From NCBI GenBank assembly GCA_007361935.1, contig CP041667.1, positions 908,001 to 972,000 on the forward strand: a DNA stretch of 64,000 nt, read 5' to 3'. A program made the translations under genes and the position numbers. This document shows positions 15,977 through 24,015 of the stretch, in pieces. The first letter of the stretch is position 1; the number at the start of each line of letters is the position of its first letter. This stretch comes from Lachnospiraceae bacterium KGMB03038. Its GTDB lineage: Bacteria; Bacillota; Clostridia; Lachnospirales; Lachnospiraceae. The notes under the pieces were generated by a model. It had not been told where the DNA came from and did no database searches. It was given only the letters and a program-made list of their open reading frames with translations.

Positions 15977-16480
15977 ATGGTATACGAGAAATTATCAAAA
16001 CGTGCGCTCTATTGCATGTATGCGGCTGGGGCGGTGACCGGAACAGTTGTGCTTGCGGTGATCGGGGCGGTAAATTGGTTCTGGCTGTTCCCGAATGATA
16101 TTGGCGTGGGAAAGATCATATCGCTTATCCTGGCGGTCCTGACGGTGGCTGACGTGGCGGTGAGCCCTTATTTCAGATATCATCGGTACCGCTATTGCAT
16201 TAATGAGGAATGTATTGATATCCAGGAAGGATATTTGTTTGTAGAGAGAAATATTGTTCCTATTGAAAGGCTGCATAAGCTGCAGACGGCAAAAGGACCG
16301 CTGGATCAGCTTTTTCGAGTGGCTAAGGTGGTAGTGACGACTGCGGGTGGAGATGTGACGATCCGTTTCCTGGAAGAAGAAAAGGCAGAAAAGATTGCGG
16401 ATACGCTCAGAAAAAGGATCAACGAGATTGTGGAAGAGCAGAGGAACGCAGATGGAAGGCAGTCAAATGATGAAGAATGA
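15977..16480 (+). CDS. YdbS-like membrane protein with bacterial PH domain
   Basis: About 167 residues. Two membrane segments (about residues 12-35 and 42-62) are followed by a bPH2 (DUF304) domain: YRYCINEECIDIQEGYLFVERNIVPIERLHKLQTAKGPLDQLF, here as the pattern rather than a single motif, and ending in RFLEEEKAEKIADTLRKRI. I prefer a start at 15977 (or 15974), close behind AGAGGAAAG, because a TACAAT -10 lies at 15938-15943 and would exclude ATG 15932. The following gene overlaps it by 29 bases and carries the larger partner, the usual YdbS-YdbT pair. In Bacillus this pair affects resistance to some antimicrobial peptides; its role here is inferred from family only. Confidence 0.8.
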   Translation: MVYEKLSKRALYCMYAAGAVTGTVVLAVIGAVNWFWLFPNDIGVGKIISLILAVLTVADVAVSPYFRYHRYRYCINEECIDIQEGYLFVERNIVPIERLHKLQTAKGPLDQLFRVAKVVVTTAGGDVTIRFLEEEKAEKIADTLRKRINEIVEEQRNADGRQSNDEE

Positions 16481-18017
16481 AAGATTCAGAAATCATATAT
16501 CGATCGTGGCGGAACGGATGGGGAAAGGGTTTGTGGTCATTTTGGCGCTTCTTGTAGGAGGAATCGCCCAAAATTTAGGGGAAGCGGCAGAGCTGGCCGA
16601 GCACGGAATGAAAGCCGGACGGGAGATCCTGCCGGCAATGCTTGCGGCTTTGGTGTTCTTGGTCCTGCTGACTGTCTGGCAGATACTGATCTGGGCCAGG
16701 ACTTATATTTCCATTGATGGAACGACTTTGGTGATTGAGAAGAATACCCTGAACCGGAAGAAAAATACGATCGGGATCGGAAATATTTCAAATGTAAATA
16801 CAGAGCAGAATTTATTTGAGATGCTGATCGGCACCTGTAAGATCAAGATAGATACGAACAGTTTATCCACAGCAGATTCTACAGATGTAAAGATTGTCCT
16901 GAAAAGGCGGGAAGCGGAAGCCCTTTGCGGACGGATCACAGGAATCATGGAAGAACTGGCGGGCAGAAATGGTCAGGAAGGACAGACAGCGCCGGAGATG
17001 GTCCCCGCAAAAAGGCGGGGAGGCGTGGAAGAGGCGCTGAGAGATACACCAGGCGCATCCCTTGGGACTATGTTTGTCCATGGATTTTATCAGGCCAGTC
17101 TGCTCTCGGCGTTGATCGTGATTCTCTGTCTTGTGGGAACAGCAGCTGGAGCGGCGGAATCTCTGAGCAAAGGAAATATTGGAAGAAGCTTGGTGGAACT
17201 TCTGGCGGCCGGCGCGGTAGTGATCTTTGTTTTCCTTTCTGCGGTATGGGATCTGCTCAAGGGATTTATCCAATACTATGATTTTAAAGTGAAGAGAAAA
17301 GAAGATAAACTTTATATCAGTTATGGCCTTTTGAAGAAAATCAGTTATACGATCCCGGTGGACAAGATCAATGGATTGAAATTGACCCAGTCTTTCCAGG
17401 GAAGGCTGACAGGACGATGTATGGCAGAAATTCTTAATGTAGGGATGGGAGACGATCAAGAGGAAAAGAAGTCCTTTCTCCTCCTGTACGATAAGAAGGC
17501 GAAAAATGCGGAAAGAATCCGGGAACTGCTTCCCGAATTCTCGGGAGTGACAGAATGGGAGACGCAGAAACAGCCTAAGCAAGTGTGGCTGCTTTGGCTG
17601 GTCCGGGGATTGATCTGGACCCTGCTGACGGCAGGGGCGGCCTGGATCGCGGCAGTGATATGGCAGGAATACCAGATTTGGATTCTTGCCGCGGAAGCTC
17701 TTCTGCTGGCCGCGGCAGGAGGAATGCTGGTATGCCGGTATCGTACGGCAGGAGTGGGAGTCAGTGAGGAATTCCTGCTCATATCCAGCGGATATATGGG
17801 AAGGCGCTTCCTGGCTGTACGATTCGGGAAGATCCAATACCTGCAGATAAAGCAGAGCTTTCTGGCAAAGCGCTGGAAAATGCAGAAGGGAACCATCTAT
17901 CTTCTTGCGGCGGCGTCCGACCGTACGCAGAACATCCCCTATTTCAGGGAAGCGGTATCAGAACAATTAAAGACATGCATACTAAAAAGAAAAGATAAGG
18001 CGAGGGAGAACTTATGA
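16452..18017 (+). CDS. YdbT-like membrane protein with repeated bacterial PH domains
   Basis: About 521 residues with three bPH2 (DUF304) domains and paired membrane segments between them: helices near residues 20-40 and 55-75 then domain 1 (YISIDGTTLVIEKNTLNRKK); helices near 195-240 then domain 2 (YISYGLLKKISYTIPVDKINGL); helices near 365-410 then domain 3 (LLISSGYMGRRFLAVRFGKIQYLQI). Two starts are credible, ATG 16452 (after GAGGAAC) and ATG 16467 (after GGAAGG); I use the first. It overlaps the end of the YdbS-like gene by 29 bases, and the next gene starts inside its last codons, so these three genes are translationally linked. Confidence 0.82.
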   Translation: MEGSQMMKNERFRNHISIVAERMGKGFVVILALLVGGIAQNLGEAAELAEHGMKAGREILPAMLAALVFLVLLTVWQILIWARTYISIDGTTLVIEKNTLNRKKNTIGIGNISNVNTEQNLFEMLIGTCKIKIDTNSLSTADSTDVKIVLKRREAEALCGRITGIMEELAGRNGQEGQTAPEMVPAKRRGGVEEALRDTPGASLGTMFVHGFYQASLLSALIVILCLVGTAAGAAESLSKGNIGRSLVELLAAGAVVIFVFLSAVWDLLKGFIQYYDFKVKRKEDKLYISYGLLKKISYTIPVDKINGLKLTQSFQGRLTGRCMAEILNVGMGDDQEEKKSFLLLYDKKAKNAERIRELLPEFSGVTEWETQKQPKQVWLLWLVRGLIWTLLTAGAAWIAAVIWQEYQIWILAAEALLLAAAGGMLVCRYRTAGVGVSEEFLLISSGYMGRRFLAVRFGKIQYLQIKQSFLAKRWKMQKGTIYLLAAASDRTQNIPYFREAVSEQLKTCILKRKDKARENL

Positions 18018-18601
18018 AGAGAACAGGAGTTGTAAATGGAAGATTTCAGGTGCTTCATTTAAAACATATGGAGTATATCCTGGCGGCCAAGATGCGCTGC
18101 GGGAAATTATATATCGGGCTTACGAACCCAGACAGCCTGCATACCAGAGAGTCTGTCAATGATGCGAACCGTTCTGCCAAATACGCAAATCCACTGACCT
18201 ATTTTGAGCGTTATGAGATGATCCGGGGAGCGATGGCAGAATTTAGAGTTCCGGAGTCTGAATATGATATCCTGCCGTTCCCGATCAATTGTCCGGAATA
18301 TATCCCCCAGTACGCGCCGAAAGATGCGGTATTCTATATGGGACTGTGTGATGAGTGGGACGAAGAGAAATATAAGATTCTGAGAAGTCTGGGATTGGAG
18401 GTTGAGGTCCTTTGGAGAAAGCCGCCGGAAGAAAAAGGGGTCACCTCTTCCTGGGTCAGAAGCTGCATCGCCACAGACCAGGAGTGGGCTCACTTAGTCC
18501 CCAAAAGCGTATACGCTTATCTGACGGAGCATCATCTGGACGAGCGGATCAAGCGACTGGAACAGATGCGGATGGATGAAAAAGATGTGAGTCTTTTGTA
18601 A
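18014..18601 (+). CDS. Nicotinamide-nucleotide adenylyltransferase-like protein
   Basis: A 195-residue nucleotidyltransferase of the NadR/NMNAT type. It starts VVNGRFQVLHLKHMEYI, where HLKH is the HxxH/HxGH nucleotide-binding motif of the HIGH superfamily, and has the second motif TSSWVRSCI (as ISSTxxR). NMNAT enzymes join ATP and NMN (or nicotinate mononucleotide) to make NAD. No kinase domain follows, so it is not a full NadR. The exact substrate is not proven by the motifs. It overlaps the YdbT-like gene by 4 bases (ATGA), a typical operon junction. Confidence 0.78.
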   Translation: MKRTGVVNGRFQVLHLKHMEYILAAKMRCGKLYIGLTNPDSLHTRESVNDANRSAKYANPLTYFERYEMIRGAMAEFRVPESEYDILPFPINCPEYIPQYAPKDAVFYMGLCDEWDEEKYKILRSLGLEVEVLWRKPPEEKGVTSSWVRSCIATDQEWAHLVPKSVYAYLTEHHLDERIKRLEQMRMDEKDVSLL

Positions 18602-18669
18602 TTTTGTTTGTATTCCTACGCAGAAAGAATACTCAGAGAAAAGACAAAATAACAGATGCGAATGCTTTA

Positions 18670-18698
18670 TCGACTTACACCTCTTTCTGTGCTATGAT
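18670..18698 (+). promoter_or_regulatory. Promoter of the EF-G/TetM-NYN fusion gene
   Basis: TCGACT (18670-18675), 17-base spacer, TATGAT (18693-18698), about 38 bases before the start codon. Confidence 0.5.
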
Positions 18699-18735
18699 TA
18701 TGAATGCATAATATAGAGAGAAAGGGGTATTTTCT

Positions 18736-21459
18736 ATGGGAAATACGTCTGAAGATAGAGTGGATAAAAATGGACAGAGCAGATCAGGACATCTCTGTAT
18801 GGGTATCCTCGCCCATGTGGACTCGGGCAAGACCACCCTTTCCGAGGGGATTCTCTATCTGTGCGGGAAGATTCGGAAGCTGGGGAGAGTGGACCATAAA
18901 GACGCGTTTCTGGATACGGAAGAACTGGAGAAAGACAGAGGGATCACCATCTTCTCCAAACAGGCGGTGTTTGAGTTGGGAGATAAGCGGGTAACACTTC
19001 TGGATACGCCGGGACATGTGGATTTTGCCGCGGAGATGGAGCGAACTCTTCAGGTACTGGATTACGCCGTGCTGGTGATCAGCGGCGCGGACGGCATACA
19101 GGGACATACCCGCACGCTGTGGAAGCTGCTGGAACGGTATCAGATCCCGGTCTTTTTGTTTATCAATAAGATGGATCAGGCGGGAACTCAAAGAGAGGCG
19201 GTCCTGGAAGAAATACAGAATGGATTAAGCGAAAGCTGTATCGCTTTTGACAGGGCGCAGACGCCGGATTTCCTGGAAAGTCTGGCCATGTGTGAGGATC
19301 AGGCCCTGGAAGAATATCTGCGGACAGAAAGTCTGAAGAAAGAGACGGTCTCACGGATGATCCGGCACAGAAAGGTCTTTCCCTGCTATTTTGGATCGGC
19401 TCTGAAGCTGGAAGGGGTACAGGAGCTTTTAGACGGACTGGCCCAGTACGCGCAGAGCTTTTCTGAGAGAAAAGAGAAGACAGGAGACGGACGCTTTGGG
19501 GCCAGGGTATACAAAATTTCCAGAGACGGCCAGGGGAACCGTCTGACTCATATGAAGATTACAGGTGGCATCCTGAAAGTGAAGGATACACTGGGCGCGG
19601 AAGGAGAAAAGGTGAACCAGATCCGGATTTATTCCGGAGGCAAATATGAAATGGTTCAGGAAGCGCAGGCGGGAATGATCTGCGCTGTCACGGGGCTGAG
19701 TCAGACTTATCCTGGAGAAGGGCTTGGGAAAGAGCCGCCGGCCCATCCGCCGGTCCTTGAACCGGTGCTGAGTTACCAGATCTATCTGCCGGAAGGCTGC
19801 GAAGTATCGAAAGCCCTCTCTGACCTGCGGCAGCTGGAGGAAGAGGACCCGCTGTTTCGAATTGTGTGGATGGAAGAATTGGGAGAACTGCACGCTCAGG
19901 TTATGGGAGAAGTGCAGATTGAGATCCTGAAAAGGCTGATCCAGGATCGATTTGGACTGGAAGTGGAGTTTGGAGCCGGAAGCATTGTCTATAAAGAGAC
20001 AATTCAGAATCGGGTGGAAGGAGTGGGACATTTTGAACCTCTCCGGCATTACGCGGAAGTCCATCTTATCCTGGAGCCGGGCGAACCGGGAAGCGGCATG
20101 GTCTATGTTTCCGAATGCGGTGAGGATGTGCTGGACCGTTCCTGGCAGAGACTGATTTTGACTCACTTAGAGGAAAAAAGGCATCTGGGGGTGCTGACCG
20201 GAGCGGAATTGACAGACGTGAAAATTACGCTGAAGGCCGGGAGAGCCCATTTAAAACATACAGAAGGCGGGGATTTCCGGCAGGCGACTTACCGAGCGGT
20301 CCGCCAGGGACTGATGCAGGCACAGAGTGTACTTTTGGAACCTTATTATGAGTTCCGGCTGGAAGTCCCCTCGGAGAATCTTGGGAGAGCCATGACGGAT
20401 ATCCAGAGGATGAGCGGAGAGTTCCTGCCGCCTAAGACGGAAGGTGAAATGGCGGTCCTGACAGGAACGGTGCCGGCGGCTGGTCTGAATGGATACCAGA
20501 TCCAGGTAGCAGGCTATACCGGGGGGAGAGGCCATTTATCCTATGTGTTCCGGGGATATGGACGCTGTCAGAATGAAGAAGCGGTTGTGGAGGCTGCTGG
20601 TTATGATCCTTTAAGGGATATGGACAACCCTTCAGATTCTATTTTCTGCAGCCATGGAGCAGGATTCAGCGTGCCATGGGATCAAGTGCCGGAATATATG
20701 CATATAGAGAGCGTTTTAAAGAAAGAACAAAAGAAAGAAGAAGGACGGAACATTTCTAAGGAAAAGAAAAACGGAGGCAGAAGTTCTGCCGGATACGCCC
20801 AGAGCAAAGAAGCGGAAAAGGAGCTGGAAGAGATCTTTATCCGCACCTACGGGAAGATCGAGCGGAAAAAAGCGCCGGAGACCAGCCGGGTAACTGCCAG
20901 AGGAGAGGCGAAACGCCGCAAAAAGGAAGATAGATTGAGGGAATATCTGCTGGTGGACGGATATAATGTGATCTTTGCCTGGGAAGAGCTGAAAGATCTG
21001 GCCAGAGATAATATTGACGGGGCCAGAAACCGGCTGATGGATATTCTCTGCAACTATCAGGGTTATAAAAAATGCACAGTGATTCTGGTTTTCGATGCTT
21101 ACAGGGTAGAGGGAGACGTGCTGGAAATCCAGAAATATCACAACATTCATGTGGTTTATACCAAGGAGGCGGAGACGGCGGATCAGTATATTGAGAAAGT
21201 GGTCCATGAGATCGGCCGGAAATATCACGTGACAGTAGTGACTTCAGACGGTGTTGAGCAGGTGGTGACACTGGGGCAGGGGGGAACTCTGATCTCCGCC
21301 AGAGAATTCCGGGAGGAAGTAGAGATCGTCCGCCAAGAGATCCGCAGGGAATGGGAGGCAAGAAGAGAGAAGAAAAAGCAGTATTTATTTGACTCCATGG
21401 AAGATGAATTGGCGGAGCAGATGGAGAAAGTGCGTCTGGGAAAACAAAAACTGGAATAA
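18736..21459 (+). CDS. TetM/EF-G-like GTPase fused to a Rae1/YacP-like NYN nuclease domain
   Basis: A 907-residue two-part protein. Residues 1 to about 655 are a translational GTPase like TetM/TetO: G1 AHVDSGKTT (26-34), G2 RGITI (68-72), G3 DTPGH (90-94), G4 NKMD (144-147), then domains II to V, with the closing GYTGGRGHLSYVFRGYG of domain V. A basic, glutamate-rich linker (about 660-733) leads into an NYN/PIN-like domain (about 736-880) that resembles YacP/Rae1: LLVDGYNVIFAW with Asp741, VFDAYR with Asp787, ETADQYIE with Asp816, and VVTSDGVEQ with Asp838, the acidic positions expected for a metal-dependent nuclease. Rae1 of Bacillus cuts mRNA in the ribosomal A site. The fused protein would then couple a ribosome-remodelling GTPase to mRNA cleavage. 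The tetracycline-resistance label that the N-terminal half may attract is not justified by sequence alone. Confidence 0.88.
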   Translation: MGNTSEDRVDKNGQSRSGHLCMGILAHVDSGKTTLSEGILYLCGKIRKLGRVDHKDAFLDTEELEKDRGITIFSKQAVFELGDKRVTLLDTPGHVDFAAEMERTLQVLDYAVLVISGADGIQGHTRTLWKLLERYQIPVFLFINKMDQAGTQREAVLEEIQNGLSESCIAFDRAQTPDFLESLAMCEDQALEEYLRTESLKKETVSRMIRHRKVFPCYFGSALKLEGVQELLDGLAQYAQSFSERKEKTGDGRFGARVYKISRDGQGNRLTHMKITGGILKVKDTLGAEGEKVNQIRIYSGGKYEMVQEAQAGMICAVTGLSQTYPGEGLGKEPPAHPPVLEPVLSYQIYLPEGCEVSKALSDLRQLEEEDPLFRIVWMEELGELHAQVMGEVQIEILKRLIQDRFGLEVEFGAGSIVYKETIQNRVEGVGHFEPLRHYAEVHLILEPGEPGSGMVYVSECGEDVLDRSWQRLILTHLEEKRHLGVLTGAELTDVKITLKAGRAHLKHTEGGDFRQATYRAVRQGLMQAQSVLLEPYYEFRLEVPSENLGRAMTDIQRMSGEFLPPKTEGEMAVLTGTVPAAGLNGYQIQVAGYTGGRGHLSYVFRGYGRCQNEEAVVEAAGYDPLRDMDNPSDSIFCSHGAGFSVPWDQVPEYMHIESVLKKEQKKEEGRNISKEKKNGGRSSAGYAQSKEAEKELEEIFIRTYGKIERKKAPETSRVTARGEAKRRKKEDRLREYLLVDGYNVIFAWEELKDLARDNIDGARNRLMDILCNYQGYKKCTVILVFDAYRVEGDVLEIQKYHNIHVVYTKEAETADQYIEKVVHEIGRKYHVTVVTSDGVEQVVTLGQGGTLISAREFREEVEIVRQEIRREWEARREKKKQYLFDSMEDELAEQMEKVRLGKQKLE

Positions 21460-21492
21460 AAGAAGGAAGAGAAAGAGGTATATTTTGCCGGA

Positions 21493-21969
21493 ATGGACGA
21501 CAGACTAATAGGAAAAGCGGAAAGGATGGCAATAGACATGGAAAAACAAACGCTGGCACTATTAAAGGAATGTAGTTCTGGATGCAAAATGGCTGTTGAC
21601 AGTATGGATCAGATCAAGGAATATGTTCTGGATTCAAACCTGTCTCAAGTGATCGACGAGGCAAAAAAACGGCATCTGCAATTGGAAAAGGAAACCGATG
21701 AACTGCTCAGAGAGCAGGGGGAAAGAGGCCGGGAACCAGAGAAGCTGGCGCAGGCGTTCTCCTGGATCACAACGGAGATGAAACTTCTGATCAAAGATGA
21801 TAACACTCAGATCGCTAAAATTTTGATGGACGGGTGCGGCATGGGGATCAAGAGCTTGAGCGAACAGATCAATAAATACCCGGAAGCATCTAGGGAGAGC
21901 AGAACTGTGGCTGGCAAGATCGTAAAATGCGAGGAAAAACTGATGGGAGAATTAAAGAAGTTTCTGTAA
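21493..21969 (+). CDS. Hypothetical helical protein
   Basis: A 158-residue, soluble, almost all-helical protein: long charged helices with Cys (KECSSGCKMAVDSMDQIKEY), a Gly-Met-Gly turn (GCGMGIKSLSEQI) and a C-terminal KCEEKLMGELKKFL. Layout suggests a four-helix bundle, perhaps ferritin-like, but metal-ligand Glu/His pairs are not evident; I do not name a family. It starts 33 bases after the fusion GTPase gene without a terminator, so it may be co-transcribed. ATG 21493 is a long way (14 bases) after GAAAGAGGT; ATG 21538, behind GGAAAGGATGG, is a possible shorter start. Confidence 0.65.
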   Translation: MDDRLIGKAERMAIDMEKQTLALLKECSSGCKMAVDSMDQIKEYVLDSNLSQVIDEAKKRHLQLEKETDELLREQGERGREPEKLAQAFSWITTEMKLLIKDDNTQIAKILMDGCGMGIKSLSEQINKYPEASRESRTVAGKIVKCEEKLMGELKKFL

Positions 21970-22033
21970 GAAACGGGGCAGAGATGAACTGCGGCCGCAT
22001 GGGGAATGGAAGAGGACCAAGGAGGAAACAGAT

Positions 22034-23155
22034 ATGATAAGTTTTGAAAATGTAAAGAAAAACTTTGGCTTTGGATGTATGCGTCTTCCCATGAAGGGAG
22101 ATGAGGTAGACACAGCAGAATTTTCTAAAATGGTGGATATATTTCTGGAAGCCGGATTCAATTATTTTGACACAGCAAGAGGATATCTGGAGGGTAAGAG
22201 CGAGACCGCTCTGCGGGAATGTCTCACCAGCAGATATCCCCGCGGCCGCTATATCCTGACGGATAAACTGACGGAAACTTTTTTCAAAACAGAAGCGGAT
22301 ATCCGGCCGTTTTTTGAAAGCCAGCTGGAAGCCTGCGGCGTAGACTATTTTGATTTCTATTTGATGCACTCTCAAAATGCGGAATATTTTAAAAAATTCA
22401 AAAAATGCCGCGCCTATGAGACGGCGTTTGCTCTGAAAGAAGAGGGAAAGATCCGTCATGTGGGGATCTCATTTCATGACAAAGCGGCGGTGCTGGAACA
22501 GATCCTGGAAGAGTATCCGCAGATCGAAGTTGTCCAGATCCAATTTAATTATGTAGACTATGAGGACGCGGCGGTAGAAGGACGGAAGTGTTATGAGGTC
22601 TGTGTGCGCCATAAGAAGCCGGTTATCGTCATGGAGCCGGTAAAAGGAGGCAATCTGGTGAATCTGCCAAAAGAGGCGAAGGAAGTTCTGGATGAGTTAA
22701 AAGGCGGTTCTCCAGCCAGCTATGCGATCCGCTTTGCCGCTGGGTTTGAAGGGAACGAGATGGTAATCTCCGGAATGAGCAATATGGAACAGATGGAGGA
22801 TAATTTGAGTTATATGAAAGACTTCCATCCCCTTGACCAACGGGAAATGGCTGCGGTAGAAAAGGTGGCGAAGATCTTCCGGTCTATGGATCTGATCTCT
22901 TGTACCGCCTGCCGTTACTGTGTTGCCGGATGTCCCCAAAATATCCTTATTCCGGAACTGTTCGCGGCGATGAACGCAAAGCACACATACCAGGACTGGA
23001 ACAGCGGCTGGTATTATATGATACATACGCTGAATAAAGGGAAGGCTTCTGACTGCATCAAATGCGGAAAATGCGAGAAGGCATGTCCGCAGCATTTGAA
23101 GATCCGTGAACTGCTGGAGGCAGTGGCAAAGGAATTTGAGAAAAAGGAAGCCTGA
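22034..23155 (+). CDS. Aldo/keto reductase with C-terminal 4Fe-4S domain
   Basis: A 373-residue oxidoreductase. The N-terminal (beta/alpha)8 barrel has the aldo/keto reductase tetrad Asp46, Tyr51 (FDTARGYLEGKSE), Lys78 (LTDK) and His112 (LMHSQN). The last 90 residues carry two ferredoxin-type clusters: SCTACRYCVAGCPQ (about 290-302) and DCIKCGKCEKACPQH (about 342-355). NADPH-linked carbonyl reduction with electrons passed by iron-sulfur clusters is typical of anaerobes. The substrate is unknown. An AAGGAGGAAACAG site lies 5' of ATG 22034. Confidence 0.9.
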   Translation: MISFENVKKNFGFGCMRLPMKGDEVDTAEFSKMVDIFLEAGFNYFDTARGYLEGKSETALRECLTSRYPRGRYILTDKLTETFFKTEADIRPFFESQLEACGVDYFDFYLMHSQNAEYFKKFKKCRAYETAFALKEEGKIRHVGISFHDKAAVLEQILEEYPQIEVVQIQFNYVDYEDAAVEGRKCYEVCVRHKKPVIVMEPVKGGNLVNLPKEAKEVLDELKGGSPASYAIRFAAGFEGNEMVISGMSNMEQMEDNLSYMKDFHPLDQREMAAVEKVAKIFRSMDLISCTACRYCVAGCPQNILIPELFAAMNAKHTYQDWNSGWYYMIHTLNKGKASDCIKCGKCEKACPQHLKIRELLEAVAKEFEKKEA

Positions 23156-23195
23156 CGGCGTCAGCCGCGCAAAAGCCCTGAAAGATTCTGTCGTT

Positions 23196-23270
23196 ACCAC
23201 GCCAAGAAAATCAAATGTCTGCTGCGCAGCCGCTTGATTTTCTTTTGAGCGTGGTATTTTAATGTTTTTT
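23196..23270 (+). terminator. Long-stem terminator
   Basis: ACCACGC (23196-23202) pairs with GCGTGGT (23249-23255), and inside it AGAAAATCAA pairs with TTGATTTTCT; a broken T run follows (ATTTTAATGTTTTTTT). Confidence 0.7.
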
Positions 23271-23284
23271 TCATGTTTTTGTAC

Positions 23285-23290
23285 TATAAT
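23285..23290 (+). promoter_or_regulatory. -10 element of the two-component operon
   Basis: TATAAT 33 bases before the response-regulator start; no clear -35. Confidence 0.4.
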
Positions 23291-23322
23291 TGAGAAAATG
23301 GACGGAAATAGGAGGGATTTCT

Positions 23323-24003
23323 ATGCGCCTTTTGGTGGTGGAAGATGAGATCTACCTTTTGGATGTTTTAAAGAAAAGACTGACGAAGGAGCACTATAGT
23401 GTGGATGCCTGTGAGGACGGCCTGGAAGCGTGGGATTTTATCAAGCTGACTCCTTATGATGGGATTATTCTGGATATTATGCTTCCGGGAATGGATGGCA
23501 TCGAGATATTGAAGCGGATGCGAAAGGAAGGAAACCATACGCCGGTGCTTCTTCTGACGGCCAGGGACAGTATTGAGGATCGGGTAACGGGATTGGATAT
23601 CGGAGCGGATGATTATCTGGTCAAGCCTTTTGCTTTTGAAGAACTTCTGGCCAGAATCCGGGTCATGCTGCGCCGGAAGAATACGGTGCAGCCCCAGGAG
23701 GAGGTCTATACTTTGGCGGATCTGTCAGTAGACTGCAAGAGCCATGAGGTGGCCAGGGCGGGAAAGCAGATTGAACTTTCCGCAAAAGAATTTGCGCTGC
23801 TGGAATATTTGATCCGCAATCAGGGAGTCGTGCTTTCCAGAGAACAGATTGAAGAACATATCTGGAATTACGATTATATGGGGAGTTCTAATATGGTGGA
23901 CGTTTATATCCGGTATCTGCGCAAGAAAATTGACGACGGACATGAGAAAAAGCTGATCCAGACGGTGCGGGGCGCGGGGTATGTCCTGCGGGAAACATCA
24001 TAA
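23323..24003 (+). CDS. OmpR-family response regulator
   Basis: A 226-residue regulator. The receiver domain has VVEDE at the start, the phospho-acceptor Asp51 (GIILDIMLPGMDG) and the Thr/Lys switch residues (LLTAR, VKPFAFEEL); the winged helix follows (about 130-225) with LSAKEFALLEYL and VRGAGYVLR. I use ATG 23323, directly behind AGGAGGG, rather than 23290. The sensor kinase starts 12 bases after the stop. Confidence 0.92.
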   Translation: MRLLVVEDEIYLLDVLKKRLTKEHYSVDACEDGLEAWDFIKLTPYDGIILDIMLPGMDGIEILKRMRKEGNHTPVLLLTARDSIEDRVTGLDIGADDYLVKPFAFEELLARIRVMLRRKNTVQPQEEVYTLADLSVDCKSHEVARAGKQIELSAKEFALLEYLIRNQGVVLSREQIEEHIWNYDYMGSSNMVDVYIRYLRKKIDDGHEKKLIQTVRGAGYVLRETS

Positions 24004-24015
24004 AGGAGAGGGAGT

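Noticed and set aside
18736..20700. Tetracycline-resistance gene
   Set aside because: The GTPase half looks like TetM/TetO but is a diverged member fused to a nuclease domain, in a core-gene setting with no mobile element; resistance is not supported.
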